DNA from: Batkoa obscura
Lineage: Eukaryota; Entomophthoromycota; Entomophthoromycetes; Entomophthorales; Batkoaceae
NCBI GenBank assembly: GCA_030770535.1
Contig: JASVEC010000066.1
Span: forward strand, 1-64,000
Reading direction: 5' to 3'
Length of the DNA: 64,000 nucleotides
The notes under the pieces were generated by a model. The model did not search any database and had not been told where the DNA came from. It saw only the letters and a program-made list of their open reading frames with translations. The stretch's first letter is position 1, and every line of letters starts with the position of its first letter. The translations under genes and the position numbers were made by a program. This document shows positions 23,791 to 35,170 of this stretch, one piece after another.

Positions 23791-24603
23791 GTATTCCGAG
23801 ACCCGGCTATTTAAGTTCAAATATGTACTAATCAACAACACTTTTATAACCAATTAAATATATTATTATTCCAATTTACAACTTAGTGTTTCAATTTGAA
23901 TTTTAGAATAAACAGTTAACTAGTATTGTTTGAGTTTAAACAGTGGTAAGCTGAGCTAACAAAAGGTCATTTGTTATCGAATTTACTTTCATTTCATTTC
24001 ATAAACAAAAACGACCTTAATTTTGGTGGGTGCTTGAAGTTTCATAAATCACCAGTGGTTTGATGAAAAAACCTAAACCAAATATAGTTCAATTAGCATT
24101 AATGAAGCCAGATATTGGTTTTATATTTTATGACAAAATGGGCAGTTGAGTTGACTTTGTCAGAAAATAAAATTGACTATAATAGAAGTTAAACTTGATA
24201 ATTACTTGACGATAAGTAAAAAGGAAACTTTTAATTTGCCAAAATCAAAGTGACTTTTCAATGTAGTCTATTTTAATTTATGACAAAAACAAATCAATTA
24301 CCCATTTGTAAAAATCCCCAAAATATTACTTTCTAAAAAGAAAGTTAATTAAAGATTAAAGTGAGCAATTAATAGGAAAACAATGGATTTCAATCAAGTG
24401 ATTTTACAAAATATGAACTATTAAACATCTTTATTGGTTATCAATTGGTTGTTTCTGTACTTTGATATTAATTGCAACAAATAAATGAATGATGGCCTAA
24501 ATTAGGCTTATTTCTTTTAAAAATGTATAAATCGAAACATCTATAAAGAAAAGCTCAAACCAGGTTGAGTAGAATCGTTAATAAGGAATTCTTCCAAGAA
24601 AGT

Positions 24604-24611
24604 TATATAAA
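24604..24611 (+). promoter_or_regulatory. TATA box of the NCS-1 gene
   Basis: TATATAAA lies 41 nt before the ATG at 24645. Confidence 0.5.
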
Positions 24612-24644
24612 CAAAACGAAAGAAACAAGAAGTTTAATAAAAAA

Positions 24645-25217
24645 ATGGGAAAACAAAACAGCAAAATAACTAATAATCAATTAACAAAATTAATTCAATG
24701 TACTCATTTTGATAAAAAAGAATTAAAACAATGGTATAAAAAGTTTATCATAGAATGTCCAACGGGACAAGTAGATATGGAGCAATTCATTAATTTATAT
24801 CAAAAATTATTTCCATTCGGTGAAGTAAAGCCTTTTGCTGAACTTTTATTTAATATCTATGACATGAATCAAGATGGGCTAATAGACTTTGAAGAATTCA
24901 TACGAGTAATATCAATATCTTTAAGGGGTGAAGTAGATGAAAAATTAAAATGGGCTTTTCAATTATATGATTTAAATAGAGATGGTTTTATTACAAGAAG
25001 TGAAATGATTACAACTGTTCGTGCTATTTATCTCTTAATTGCTAATACATCTAATCTTCCAACCGATGAACTTACTCCTGAACAAAGAGTAGATAAATTA
25101 TTTGATGCTTTAGATAGTAATCAAGATGATCAACTTTCCTTTGAAGAATTCTGTATGGCTTCTCAAAAAATGCCTGATATTTTCAAAGCTTTAACTATTT
25201 ATGATGGACTTGTTTAA
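24645..25217 (+). CDS. NCS1: Neuronal calcium sensor 1 / frequenin homologue
   Basis: A 190-residue protein, the standard length for fungal Ncs1/frequenin. It begins MGKQNSK, an N-myristoylation site (Gly2, Ser6) used for Ca-dependent membrane binding. EF-hand 1 is degenerate, with CPTG in place of the loop (about 38-41), as in the whole family. EF-hand loops 2, 3 and 4 are at about 73-84 (DMNQDGLIDFEE), 109-120 (DLNRDGFITRSE) and 157-168 (DSNQDDQLSFEE). In yeast this protein activates the phosphatidylinositol 4-kinase Pik1 at the Golgi. In loop 4 the usual Gly at loop position 6 is Asp. No intron was seen. It stands alone between WOPR genes 4 and 5. Confidence 0.97.
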   Translation: MGKQNSKITNNQLTKLIQCTHFDKKELKQWYKKFIIECPTGQVDMEQFINLYQKLFPFGEVKPFAELLFNIYDMNQDGLIDFEEFIRVISISLRGEVDEKLKWAFQLYDLNRDGFITRSEMITTVRAIYLLIANTSNLPTDELTPEQRVDKLFDALDSNQDDQLSFEEFCMASQKMPDIFKALTIYDGLV

Positions 25218-26014
25218 ATTAATATATTTTTCTTCTCATTTAACTTTTAATAAATTATATACTATTATTTTATAAGTCACACTTTTAACTTGAGCTTTTA
25301 CGCAAAGATATTCAAGTAATCAAGTAACTTTTGTTGAATTCACAACTCTTTTGACAACTATTTGTGATGTTAAGTAAACTACTGTTAATAAAAGTTCTAT
25401 ATTAATGATATCATTAATTATGACATAAGAATTTAAAAGTAAAATTGTTATTTCAAACTCTTCTATGATTCATTTTCCCTGTTTTATCTCTGGACAAAAT
25501 CATACAAGGGGAATTTAAAGATCATTTTAGTACTTACAATTCCAAAGTGGGAGCTTTTGTTACTCTGAATTCTTTAGTTAAGTATCTGGTCCCTTTTTAC
25601 TGCTTTCTTTTCTATCGCTATACGCTTAATATCCATTTCTACTTTACTTTCATACATTTTTATCCATTAAAATTTCCAAAGATACTGGTTTTTTTTAGAC
25701 AGTTCCATGTTCTTTTTTCGAGATAATCCAAGCTGGTAGAGGTATGGGATAGCAAGTGTAATATCTATTGCTGCAAAAAAGCTCTAATTTTGATTAGAAA
25801 TCCAATTCTCACTATAATTGATCAATACCCTCTTTTCTATAGAAAAATAGATATTTATAAATCAAGTATAATATTTCAACTTACCATGGTTATCTGAAGG
25901 AAAATTTTAAACAAAAAGGAAGTATAAAACTGATAATGATTTTCAGTAAAAACGGGCAAAATTAAGAATTTCCTATATGATATTGATAGTTTTGTTCACT
26001 TTGTGAAAAATTAA

Positions 26015-26110
26015 TATCTGGGAGTGTTTTTTTTGACTTCATTATTTTTTCCATTTTTTAAGTGTTATTTAAGCGGAAAATTTGTTAGACAAATCGAAGT
26101 AAAAAAATAG
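26015..26110 (-). mobile_element. Family A MITE
   Basis: TATCTGGGAGTGTTTTTTTT, then TTTTTTAAGTGTTATTTAAG. The far end is decayed. It is followed at once by a fragment of a second copy (26112-26144, ATGGGGGTGTGTTTTTGTG). Confidence 0.75.
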
Positions 26111-26673
26111 ATGGGGGTGTGTTTTTGTGTTTAAGAATTTACTAAAGTTTACTCTTAGAGAGTTATGATAGATTGGAGTACAATTAGTCAAACTTATTAT
26201 TTTAATAAAATTACTTGGTTTTTTTCCAAACTATTGCATATGGACTGCACTTTAACCACTTGGACAATTCAATAAGGATATTTGTCATCAATTTTTTTGC
26301 CAAGACTAAGTCTTATGAGTATACTTATGATATACAGCTTGTTAAATAAAATATTTTATTCAAGCGGCTAAAATAGCTGAGGTTATTGTAACTACACCTT
26401 TGTTTACAAGGTGGTTTTTATAAACTTTAGTTTTTAAAAATATTAAACTCAAGACCAAATGGATCATTAACCCTAGCTGTTTTTTTCAAAATTAAAAAGT
26501 TCCAAAGTTCTTGACCTAAACTTTTTTTATAGAACGCGTATAGGCGTCATAAGCAGTATGTATGAAAATTAAGTAATAAGTGTGCAAAAAAATCTATTTT
26601 TAAAGTCAAATTAAAATAAAAAACCATCATTTTGATCACAACTAAATGTGAATAACTATTTTTTTGCTTGAAT

Positions 26674-26767
26674 GTAAGGGTATCTTTTTTGACTTCATCA
26701 CTTTTTAAGCGCTGTTTGAGAGGAAAAATTCTTAATAAAATTCTTACACAAAATACATCCCCGTATA
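26674..26767 (-). mobile_element. Family A MITE, shortened
   Basis: GTAAGGGTATCTTTTTTGAC, TTTTTAAGCGCTGTTTGAG, ATACATCCCCGTATA. Confidence 0.78.
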
Positions 26768-27649
26768 CTGGTATACTGTTATTACAAAATTTCACAATAA
26801 GAATACCAAAATATATCATTGTTGTACTTTCTAATTAAAAATATTAACTTGTGTATTATAAAAGTTATTATAGAAAGTTTGTAAGATAAGATAAGTTTAA
26901 GCAATGTGTATAATAATTTTTTTTAAAAAGTTTATTATATTAATTATCAATAAATATATACGAAAGTTAATACCAATTAAAGTATACATTTTTGAAGTAT
27001 AGTTAAAATTTTGAAGATGATATAAGAGTTATTTACACCACTCTAATAAAATGCAAGATGCTTAATATGCCTAATATATGAGTTTAATTCTTATATCTAG
27101 AAAGCCAAGCTGGTCTATAAATCTCAATATTTTGGGGTTATAAACTTTACCAATATATCTTTCAATGCCTTTGAAACATGTACATAACATTATTCATTAA
27201 ACTATCTATATTAATGGAATTAGCTTGAGCACATTTCCACTATCTACAGTTTAACCAATAAAATTTACCTGACTCCACTTATTCAATTGATCTAAAACCA
27301 GCCTTAAAGGAACACAGTTAAAATCATAACTATAACTATTATGGTTTAAGAATATTAATTAAAGTGGTATTTAATCAAAAGCAGTTGTTTACTCTGAAAT
27401 AATAGATCAAATTAGAAATGAGTAAAGTGGGTAATTTTAATCAACACAATTTTAAATAGATATAAAAACTAGATGATAATATAAACGTTGGATTTGAACT
27501 ATCTCGAAGGTTACTTATAACAAACATGATTTGAAAAATTAAAATTAAGATATTGAAGTAGAATATTTTATTGAGGTTATATTATACTTATTCAACTTAA
27601 AAATATCAACCTAATTTAGCTCTTATCGCGCATGTTTCTAAAATTAGTA

Positions 27650-27735
27650 CGGCTATTATGGTTCTTTTGTGAATCTTAAAAGCGCCTATTTGAAGATAAA
27701 ATTTCTACTAAAATAAAACAATCTACAAGGATTAG
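27650..27735 (-). mobile_element. Probable decayed family A MITE
   Basis: Only the centre (AAAAGCGCCTATTTGAAG) and a following TTTCTACTAAAAT block remain recognisable. Confidence 0.4.
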
Positions 27736-29121
27736 TGTATAACAAATTTATTGTATAAATAATTTAATTATAAAAACCACTGCTAACTATTTTAAAAAAG
27801 AAGTGGAACAGCTGTACATTTTAAAGAATGGAATTTATAACTAAAGTATAAAAATATTAAAAATAAATTATAATTTGAATGGTGCATATCTAATTTACCC
27901 TTAGTATAATTTAATTATTCTACTCCATAATTTTTATTTAGGTAATTTTATCTATATTATAAAAAATGCGAATAATCAAACATATCATATAACTGTTATT
28001 TTTTATTTTTTATCAAATATATACTCTATTATTACATGATTGTTTTTTATACTAATAAGATTATTTGTAACCTTCTACAGCTCTGTATTTCCATTAAGAT
28101 TATAATTCCACCACCTGCTTTTCAACTACTCTGTCTAATCCGTTTAATACCTGGTTTATTTTTATTATACCTTCGACAATTAAAAATTCTATAATACTAT
28201 TATACTATCTAACCATTAAATGTTCCCCATGTTCAACTCCAGTTTAATGGCCATTAAAAAATAAAATAAAATAATTCAATACTCACAACAAACTTGTATA
28301 TTCTTAATTTCACTAAACTATAATCTGTCTTACTTTTTTTTTAAATTGTTACTCTCAGCTTCTTATTAAAACCATCAAAGCTATCGTTTGAGAATAAAAG
28401 TCGAATTAAAGGTGTTAATGCAGAAAAAAAGAAGGACCTGTGCTTAAAAATAAAAATTAATTTATATCTCAGGGACTTTGATTTATTATAGTGCCTTCTA
28501 TTAAATTCATATTGAGCCTTTTTCAAACCTCAAAATAGTCATAGGTTTTCAAGTATTCTATAAGTGAAAAATGAGAAATGGGAAAAGCAAGTTGGGAGGA
28601 GAAAGAACAGAAAAGAATAAGGGGATAAACTTTAGATAAGAGGTGAAATTTTAACTCAAGGACTCCTGTTTTCGACTCGAAAAAACTATACGGGCAGCTT
28701 GATCTTTTTTATACGAGTTTGCCCACAAATAATACTATGTAGTATGGAACAAGAAGAAGGAAAACTTTATTGGTGTATAATTCGTGAACATGGGCGAACA
28801 ACCTAGCGAAGGCTTGAGATTAGGGAAAGCTATGGCTTGTTTGATTTAAAAATGATGACATGAAGTTACAGTTGAAGGATTTCTCATAATATATACTTTT
28901 ACCATTATCATTAAACACTTAATCAAAACTACCCTTGTGAAGATTCAAAAGAAGCCTTTGGTGGTATAACTTAAAAATAAATGATTAAAAAAAAATATAT
29001 TATTAAAGAATTTATCCTATCTTTATTTTATTTTTAGTTTAGTTTAACAAAGGCCTTGCCTTTGGTTTTTATTCTTTGTTATTAGACAATTAAATAAGTT
29101 ATAGAGAAATATAAAAATTGG

Positions 29122-29811
29122 TTATGATAATAGATTTTCCATCCTAAGCTTATCATGTGATCCCTGGGTATTAGAGGAATTTGTTGCTGAAATATCACTA
29201 AACTCTGGTTTGTTATTTGGTGATATTGGTGGGAAACTCGAAGATGTTAAAACCGTTTGCCCTATACTGCTTTTAGCCCTTTCAACCATAAATTTCGATA
29301 AACTATTTAAAACCTTATTTGGCTGTCTATAAGCTTTGGAACTGCTGCGGAAACATTTTATATAAGAATAGTATTTGATGTTCTCTGATATATAAACTAA
29401 ATCTTTAAAAGGATAGTTTGATGGCATGGTTAAACTTTTAACGTCTTCTTCATAAAAATAGTTGACAATAGTGTAGCATTTAGAATCACCAGACTTTACT
29501 TTAATGGCCTTTTTTGTTAACTTTCTTTGATTGATTAAAAAGTTTACGTTCATTCTATCTGAAGGACTGTCCAATATCTCCTGATAAATAAAGAATCCAT
29601 TTTTAAGTTTAGAATTACTCCAGCACTTACCGTCTGTCCATCTTTTTATTCCAGACGAGTTTTCTTCGAATATCACTGTCTTACCATGAAATAATGTTGT
29701 TTTTTCATCCAGAGTTGGACGCCTATCTAATAATTTAATTTGACCTAATCTTCCAGCTTCTGCGACTAAAAAAGAATCATAGACACTTTCGATATATCCT
29801 ACAAATTCCAT
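29122..29811 (-). CDS. WOPR (Gti1/Pac2) family transcription regulator 5
   Basis: A 229-residue intronless protein and the only minus-strand member of the six. Half one: FVGYIESVYDSFLVAEAG at residues 3-20, FHGKTVIFEENSSGIKRWTD at about 40-59, then CWSNSKLKNGFFIYQE. Half two: YTIVNYFYEEDV and YYSYIKCFRSSSKAYRQ. Tail of about 60 residues, Ser rich, with SSSFPPISPNN in the place of the LPSI-type motif of other members. The SGIKRWTDG core is fully canonical. It is probably the closest relative of WOPR gene 3 (shared VYD opening). Confidence 0.94.
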   Translation of the reverse strand: MEFVGYIESVYDSFLVAEAGRLGQIKLLDRRPTLDEKTTLFHGKTVIFEENSSGIKRWTDGKCWSNSKLKNGFFIYQEILDSPSDRMNVNFLINQRKLTKKAIKVKSGDSKCYTIVNYFYEEDVKSLTMPSNYPFKDLVYISENIKYYSYIKCFRSSSKAYRQPNKVLNSLSKFMVERAKSSIGQTVLTSSSFPPISPNNKPEFSDISATNSSNTQGSHDKLRMENLLS

Positions 29812-29860
29812 TACTAATTTAAAAGATTAAAATTTAATACTTTAAAATTGATCTGATGCC

Positions 29861-29868
29861 TATTTATA
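29861..29868 (-). promoter_or_regulatory. TATA box of WOPR gene 5
   Basis: TATAAATA on the minus strand, 57 nt before the ATG at 29811. Confidence 0.6.
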
Positions 29869-30606
29869 TTCAAAAGATGTTCTATTTTTATAGATTATGT
29901 AAAAAATTAGTAAATTAAAATTAAAATTGCTATAGCAATTCTATAATTGAATTTAAACTAAAGGACAATCTAGCCCTTAACAAATTATTTGTTAGAACAT
30001 CTTTTGAATCCATAAGTTAATCTTATAGGTTAGAATTGGAAATTGGACAACTTAAAATATATTAAATGTAGAAACATTTAACCGGAATAAGTACAACCTA
30101 ATACCAATTTAAGCAACAATTCATATAAATTCAATTTATACGATTTATTTTGGGAATATCGATAATTTGGTTACTTAAGCTATATAGGTACTACTATTTA
30201 ATCATTTCCACTATCCCCTTACTGGTTAGCACTGTAAGTTAATGATTTCCATCAGCTGTTTCCAGAATTTATTTCTATTAATAACTTGATCACAAAAAGG
30301 AAATTGAAAAAGAATAACTTAAATAGCTATCGTAGTTAGAAATGAGTTTGTGTTACTTATAGACATTATCTTTTTATATATATTAGATTACTAGAAACAT
30401 ACCTGAGTAGTTCAAAATTTACTACATTGTACTTGATTAGGTAAAAAATCATCTAAACAGGCTTAGGTTTTATCGGACTCTACTTAAATGATTTTCAATA
30501 GCGAAAATCCATATATAGTATTGTCCGTGGTCCCCTGATCACATACAGACATTTATTAGGAGTTCTAAAACTGTTATTTAATAGTGGAAATAAATTCAAA
30601 GCATGA

Positions 30607-30706
30607 TTAAGGATGTATTTTTACGTTCAAGAATTTTATTAACGCTTTTTCCACTTAAATAGCACTTAAGACAGAAAAAGTGATGAAACCATAAAAACAT
30701 TTTCAA
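30607..30706 (+). mobile_element. Family A MITE
   Basis: TTAAGGATGTATTTTTACG, TTAAATAGCACTTAAG, GTGATGAAACC. Moderately diverged. Confidence 0.75.
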
Positions 30707-30757
30707 TTAATTAAGAAACAGAATATTAAATGAATTTTTTTAATTCACTTTAACAAT

Positions 30758-30860
30758 ATATGGGGGTGTCTTTTGATTTCATCACTTTTTTCATCTCAAG
30801 TGCTATTTAAGTGGAAAAAGTGTTAGTAAAATCCTTGAACATAAAAATATATCCTCATAT
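30758..30860 (-). mobile_element. Family A MITE
   Basis: ATATGGGGGTGTCTTTTGA to AATATATCCTCATATGG. It faces the copy at 30607 across about 50 nt. Confidence 0.8.
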
Positions 30861-31492
30861 GGTGTATTCGGATTTTTTTATAAGTACTTTGATGCTTTTT
30901 AAAAACATTAAAATATAAAATTACTTTGATTATCACGAAATAAGGCTATAATATTTACTTTCTTTTAAAATATCAGATATTTTTACTTTTTGTAACAAAT
31001 TTCAATACATTCACATTACAAACCATAATATACAATCTGCCATTTATTCTTTTAAAATACTATATTTAACAATATAGTATTTTATTAAACATCTTATAAT
31101 TAAAGTAGGATATATGTAAAGTGTTGTAACTAAAGAGTAAGAAAAAAGAATCAAGCATAGCAACCGCTTTGTAAGAATATAGCTATAGCTTTATAAGCTT
31201 TTAAGTTCTTTTTTCAAAGTCAGATATGGAGTTTGAGAAAATAGTATAATCAAAAACAAGTAGCAGTATTGTCATTGGAGAATCTATACTGGTTAAACCA
31301 ATATATTTACAGATTCAACATAGATATGCTAAGTTATTAAGTAGCAAGTTGGTTTTTAACTAGTTTTCATTGCATAAAAAAGTCTTGGTATAAAAAGAGT
31401 GTTTTAACAATAACACTTTTTAGACCGATAATCTAAGTTTGATTCCTTTGCTTTATTATTGTTTCTAAGAACGATAATAAAACTAACAAGTT

Positions 31493-32165
31493 TTAAACTT
31501 TGTTATGAATCAACAATAGAAAAATAGAACTAACTATATTAAAAGAACAGAACGATATGAAGACAGTAGTCAAGAGATAAAAGCTTAGCATGGAATCTTT
31601 ATCAGCATGTGTCATTATACAATAATAAATTGCTGTAAAAACAGCAGGACAGACACAAAATGTATAGGATCCAACAATTTTTATTCTTTTAATAACTACT
31701 CTAATTGAAGTTTTTATTTTCTTATAGATAACTGTCATTCAAATAGTTAGTATAAACTAAACTATTGCTATTACTATAATTGTTTTACCCATTAGACATA
31801 TTTTTCAAATTAATTACTGAAATATGGGGATGTTTTTTTTGATTTCATTACTTTTCCATTTTTTAAGCGCTATTTGAGTGGAAATATTGTCAGTAAAATT
31901 CTTAAACACAAAAGAACATCGCCATATCTTTAAATATCTTCCTATTCCTTAAGATTATCCTACACTATCCCATAAAAATCATAACAACATTCATTAAAAC
32001 GACAATCATTATAGTATAATAGTATGTTTTATTAGTAGAGAATATATTTAATAAAGGCATGTAGGACACTTTAAATTCAGTAAAAGTAAACTCGCTATAA
32101 TAAGCAATAAACAATACAAATATAAATGATACTATTATAATATTCCAATGAACCATAATGTGCAT
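31493..32165 (-). pseudogene. Decayed rhodopsin-like GPCR gene
   Basis: Minus-strand remnants of a seven-helix receptor related to the intact gene at 52323. The upstream piece (32165 to 31965) holds a helix after HW, an extracellular-like segment, and the helix TIMIVVLMNVVMIFMG, then a stop codon where the intact receptor reads on into its third loop. Downstream of an inserted family A MITE, the second piece (31738-31493) matches helices 6 and 7: FCVCPAVFTAIYYCIM against FVLPSVILMIYYSVM, and IFLLLIHNKV against ILLLFLHNKV. The NP of helix 7 is NIV here. Helices 1-3 were not found; the region upstream carries two more MITEs. At least one stop and one insertion break it. Confidence 0.75.
31822..31927 (-). 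mobile_element. Family A MITE inside the GPCR pseudogene
   Basis: AATATGGGGATGTTTTTTTT to GAACATCGCCATATC. The flanking TA on each side fits a TA target duplication. Confidence 0.88.
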
Positions 32166-32217
32166 TTATGTTTTTTTCATGAATGGTAGCCAAATAATGC
32201 TTTAGTGATAATAAAGC

Positions 32218-32322
32218 TATATGATAATGTATTTTTTAGTTTAAGAGTTTTACTAACAATCTTTCTGTTCAAATAGCGCTTAAAAATGGAAAAAGTGATG
32301 AAATTAAAAAAACACCCTATAT
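32218..32322 (+). mobile_element. Family A MITE
   Basis: TATATGATAATGTATTTTTT, TTCAAATAGCGCTTAAAA, ACACCCTATATGG. Confidence 0.82.
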
Positions 32323-32366
32323 GGTCACCTTAAGCTTTAGATTCGTCTGTTTAATGAAACGGTGCT

Positions 32367-32467
32367 ATATGGGACTGTTTTAGTTTCATTATTTTTCCAT
32401 TTTTTAAGCGCTATTTGAACAGAAAGATTGCAGTAAAATTCTTAAACAAAAAAACACATCTCCATAT
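32367..32467 (-). mobile_element. Family A MITE
   Basis: TATATGGGACTGTTTTAG, TTTTTTAAGCGCTATTTGAA, ACACATCTCCATATA. It faces the copy at 32218. Confidence 0.85.
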
Positions 32468-33775
32468 ATTTTAATTTAATCACATATTATATATAGCAGC
32501 TCAATATATGGGTTTAAATTTTATATACTATTTTTATTATAATATCTTCACTTTTTTATAGCTTTAATAAATCTAATATAATAAATTAATTAATGAAACA
32601 GCAATTGATCAAATAATTCATGAAATGAAAAATAACAAAAAGTAAAAAGTAGACTACTATCATATTTATAGCAACTTTGTTTTTCATTATGTATACCACA
32701 TGTCACTTTATACCCTCTATAAAATATACCACTAATCTATTGCTCTTCTAATATCGAAGCAACAATTAAAAATGGTGTAGCTTAACCGTAGTAAAACTTA
32801 GAGTTAGTAAAATGATAGGAAATAAAAAAGACTTGTTAGAAATAAGAAAATCAAAAATTTTAGTCGACTAATATGAAATTAAACCAAAAAGATATCAAGT
32901 TAATAAATATTCTTATATATACAGTCTAATAACAAAACAAAGAAATAAAGCTATACAAGGCTAAGATATAAATACTTTCTTTCTTTTAGAATTTTGTTAA
33001 TCCTTTAGGCCACTTAAATTTTAGAAGATAGTAATTCAGTTAAACAAACTAAAATATAATTAATATGCGTTGATGCTGACTTCAATGTCATAGACAAATG
33101 GTCTGTGGGCTGCTATTCTCATTTGAAATACATGAAAAGTTATATATATTAGGATATTAAAAGATGAATATAAAATCAAAGGATAATGACTTGTAAATTT
33201 ATAAAGAACTTTGTTTTTTCAATGTTTTTAAAAGAATAGCTAATTAAAATCAAAGTATTATACATTTAAAAGTTATTATTTGTAATATTAGACTTTTTAT
33301 GTAAAGGTTGAAAAAGTCTTGAACTTTCAAAATAGGAAGCATGGGCATATATTATTATAATTTTTATGACAAAATGATAAATATGAGCATAATAGTTAAA
33401 TTCACAAAAAACAAATATGAAATTTACTATAATTTATCTTACTTTAAAATGACACTTTATTTTGATATCACTTTTATTCATTAATTAAATGCTAATATCT
33501 AAATATAGACAAAGCTATGTTAAAACGCATTAACATTTTAAAAATTATTTATACTAAACTGACTTTACTTTTTATAAATTATATATTTCAATACTTAAAA
33601 ACTTGTAATATTTATTTTATTGTTTAGTTTATGATTATTTAAATTATTTTGAACTAATAAAAAAAATGCTGGTATGATGCGAAAAAGTATTCAAGATAAG
33701 CAAAAAAACTAACATAATTAAGAACAAGAAGAATAAGTAATTAATTAAACAAGAAACTTTAAAAGTACATATATA
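32468..33775. other. AT-rich spacer
   Basis: No gene recognised. If the receptor pseudogene once extended upstream, its first helices would lie here, but no such pattern is readable. Confidence 0.45.
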
Positions 33776-33783
33776 TATATAAA
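33776..33783 (+). promoter_or_regulatory. TATA box of the first paralogous unknown gene
   Basis: TATATAAA at the end of a TA run. It lies 53 nt before the ATG at 33829 but touches the in-frame ATG at 33784, which argues for the later start. Confidence 0.55.
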
Positions 33784-33828
33784 ATGAATTTTGCTTTTTT
33801 ATTTTTTTATCTCTTATTCATTTGTAAA

Positions 33829-34302
33829 ATGACCACTGAAACTAATAATTCCGAGTTAAACTTTCCAAAATATAAATTAGCTGGTGACCCAGAAGGTGAC
33901 AACTATCTTGAAAGAGAAGGCGGGAACATACCTGAGGATTATTACAAGACATTCAATAAATTATCCGATATCTTTAATCAAGCTAAAGGAGATGGTATTT
34001 CAGCCTGGAAAAAATTTGTACTTGAGGAAGGAAAAGAAGTGAGCAAAGAGAAATTAGAAGAGTTTGCTAACAAGCAAAGAAATCCAAAAGCCATCAAGGA
34101 ACTCCATCATCTTTTGGTAGAAGAACTTGACATTAAGATTGAAAAACAAAGCAAAGAGGAGCGTGAAAAAGAAGAAAAAGCAGAACAAGAAGCTGGAGAT
34201 AACTTTGGGTTCTTTTTTGATCCAAACTTCCAAGCTATGGCTTTATACGACCAATGTGATCAATTGATTAAAAATAAGTTTAATGTTAATGATGACGAAT
34301 AA
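33829..34302 (+). CDS. Unknown protein, first of two tandem paralogues
   Basis: 157 residues from the chosen start at 33829. An in-frame ATG at 33784 would add a hydrophobic 15-residue leader resembling a signal peptide. That ATG adjoins the TATA box, and the paralogue at 36088 begins in register with the 33829 Met, so the later start is preferred. The protein is acidic and helical. Shared with the paralogue are [DN]-x-[FY]N-x-L-[SA]D-[IL]F, [GA]DG-x-x-x-W-x-x-FV, QR/QS-x-PK followed by ELH, and F-x-FLF/FFF-x-P near the C terminus. A Glu/Lys-rich linker (EKQSKEEREKEEKAEQE) is probably a charged helix. The family was not recognised. The DG-x-I pattern recalls an EF-hand loop but lacks the other ligands. 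A MITE begins 55 nt after the stop. Confidence 0.8.
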   Translation: MTTETNNSELNFPKYKLAGDPEGDNYLEREGGNIPEDYYKTFNKLSDIFNQAKGDGISAWKKFVLEEGKEVSKEKLEEFANKQRNPKAIKELHHLLVEELDIKIEKQSKEEREKEEKAEQEAGDNFGFFFDPNFQAMALYDQCDQLIKNKFNVNDDE

Positions 34303-34356
34303 GTATCCGGTTTGGATTTAACCAAATTTTAGTATTAAATAAATTAATGTTTCTAT

Positions 34357-34461
34357 TATATGGGAGTGTTTTTTTTAACTTCATTACTTTTTCCATTTTT
34401 TAAGCACTATTTAGCGGAAAAATTGTTAATAAAATTCTTAAACACAAAAATACATCCCATA
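34357..34461 (-). mobile_element. Family A MITE just after a gene
   Basis: TATATGGGAGTGTTTTTTTT to AATACATCCCATATG. It lies within the probable 3' UTR of the gene ending at 34302. Confidence 0.88.
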
Positions 34462-34675
34462 TGTTCATTTTCTCATATTTTAAGCAATGATTTGGTTTAA
34501 ATGGAAGATAATATGGGCTAACAAGTGTATTCTGTAACATCGAACTTTATGTTCCATATTTGAATCTCATGATTTTAGTATAATAGTTTGAAAAGTTTAT
34601 TTCGAACCTCTAATGCAGATTATATAAAAATATATTACAGCTTTGACTACAATATAGTCATATGTAAATGAAACA

Positions 34676-34783
34676 CATGGGGATGTTCTTTTTGACTTCA
34701 TATCACCTTTTCTATTTTTAAGGACTACTTAAGTGGAAAAATTGTTAGTAAAATTCTTAAACACAAGAATAGATCCACATATA
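34676..34783 (-). mobile_element. Family A MITE
   Basis: ACATGGGGATGTTCTTTTTG to AATAGATCCACATATAC. Confidence 0.8.
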
Positions 34784-34884
34784 CATAATATTTAAAACCC
34801 ATAGGTTAATGTTTATTTTAATCAAATATACAGTTGCGTAAATAAAATATTAAATAAATTAATATTTACATTATGAAGAACAAA

Positions 34885-34966
34885 GTCAATTTGGCCGAGC
34901 GGTCTAAGGCGTTGCACTTAAGATGCAATCTCGAGAGAGGCGTGGGTTCGAACCCCACAGTTGACA
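34885..34966 (+). tRNA. tRNA-Leu (anticodon UAA)
   Basis: Acceptor arms GTCAATT and AGTTGAC pair. The D arm has GGCCGAGCGGTCTAAGGC, the anticodon stem is TTGCA/TGCAA around CTTAAGA, a long variable arm follows (CTCGAGAGAGG), and the T arm is GTGGGTTCGAACCCCAC. The long variable arm and TAA anticodon identify a Leu tRNA. No intron. Confidence 0.95.
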
Positions 34967-35067
34967 TTTGAACTGTTCTGTTTGGTTTACTTTTTTATCA
35001 GCTACTATTGTAATACCCTTCTAAACATCATATTTCTATACTGACGGTTTTGAACTTTTAATCATAA

Positions 35068-35170
35068 AGTGAGAATGTATTTTTTGTTTAAGAATTTTAC
35101 TAACAATCTTTCCACTCGAATAGCGCTTAAAAAATGGAAAGTAATGAAATCAAAAAAAACATCCCTAAAT
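35068..35170 (+). mobile_element. Family A MITE
   Basis: GTGAGAATGTATTTTTTG, CTCGAATAGCGCTTAAAA, AACATCCCTAAATAG. Confidence 0.82.

Larger units (their letters stand above)
22216..24600. other. Gene-poor spacer
   Basis: Contains a hairpin repeat at 22558-22672, a TTTTCA microsatellite near 22774-22790 and an imperfect 36-38 bp duplication at 23715-23790. No gene is seen. Confidence 0.55.
25218..29121. other. Gene-poor spacer
   Basis: Contains MITE copies at 26015, 26112 (fragment) and 26674, and a worn one near 27650. The minus-strand frame at 28341-28526 is short, basic and unrecognised. The stretch 28560-28900 is less AT-rich than its surroundings but shows no convincing exon on either strand. 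Confidence 0.5.
29869..31492. other. Spacer with two facing MITEs
   Basis: Family A copies at 30607 and 30758 are the only features seen. Confidence 0.5.

Noticed and set aside
26547-26819. 90-codon minus-strand frame
   Set aside because: Its middle is a family A MITE and the rest is low-complexity.
28341-28526. Basic 61-codon minus-strand frame
   Set aside because: No recognisable domain; the flanks gave no credible exon to join. Left as non-coding.
33970-34030. EF-hand in the tandem unknown proteins
   Set aside because: DG-x-I is present but the acidic ligands at loop positions 1, 3 and 12 are not, and the spacing is off by one.
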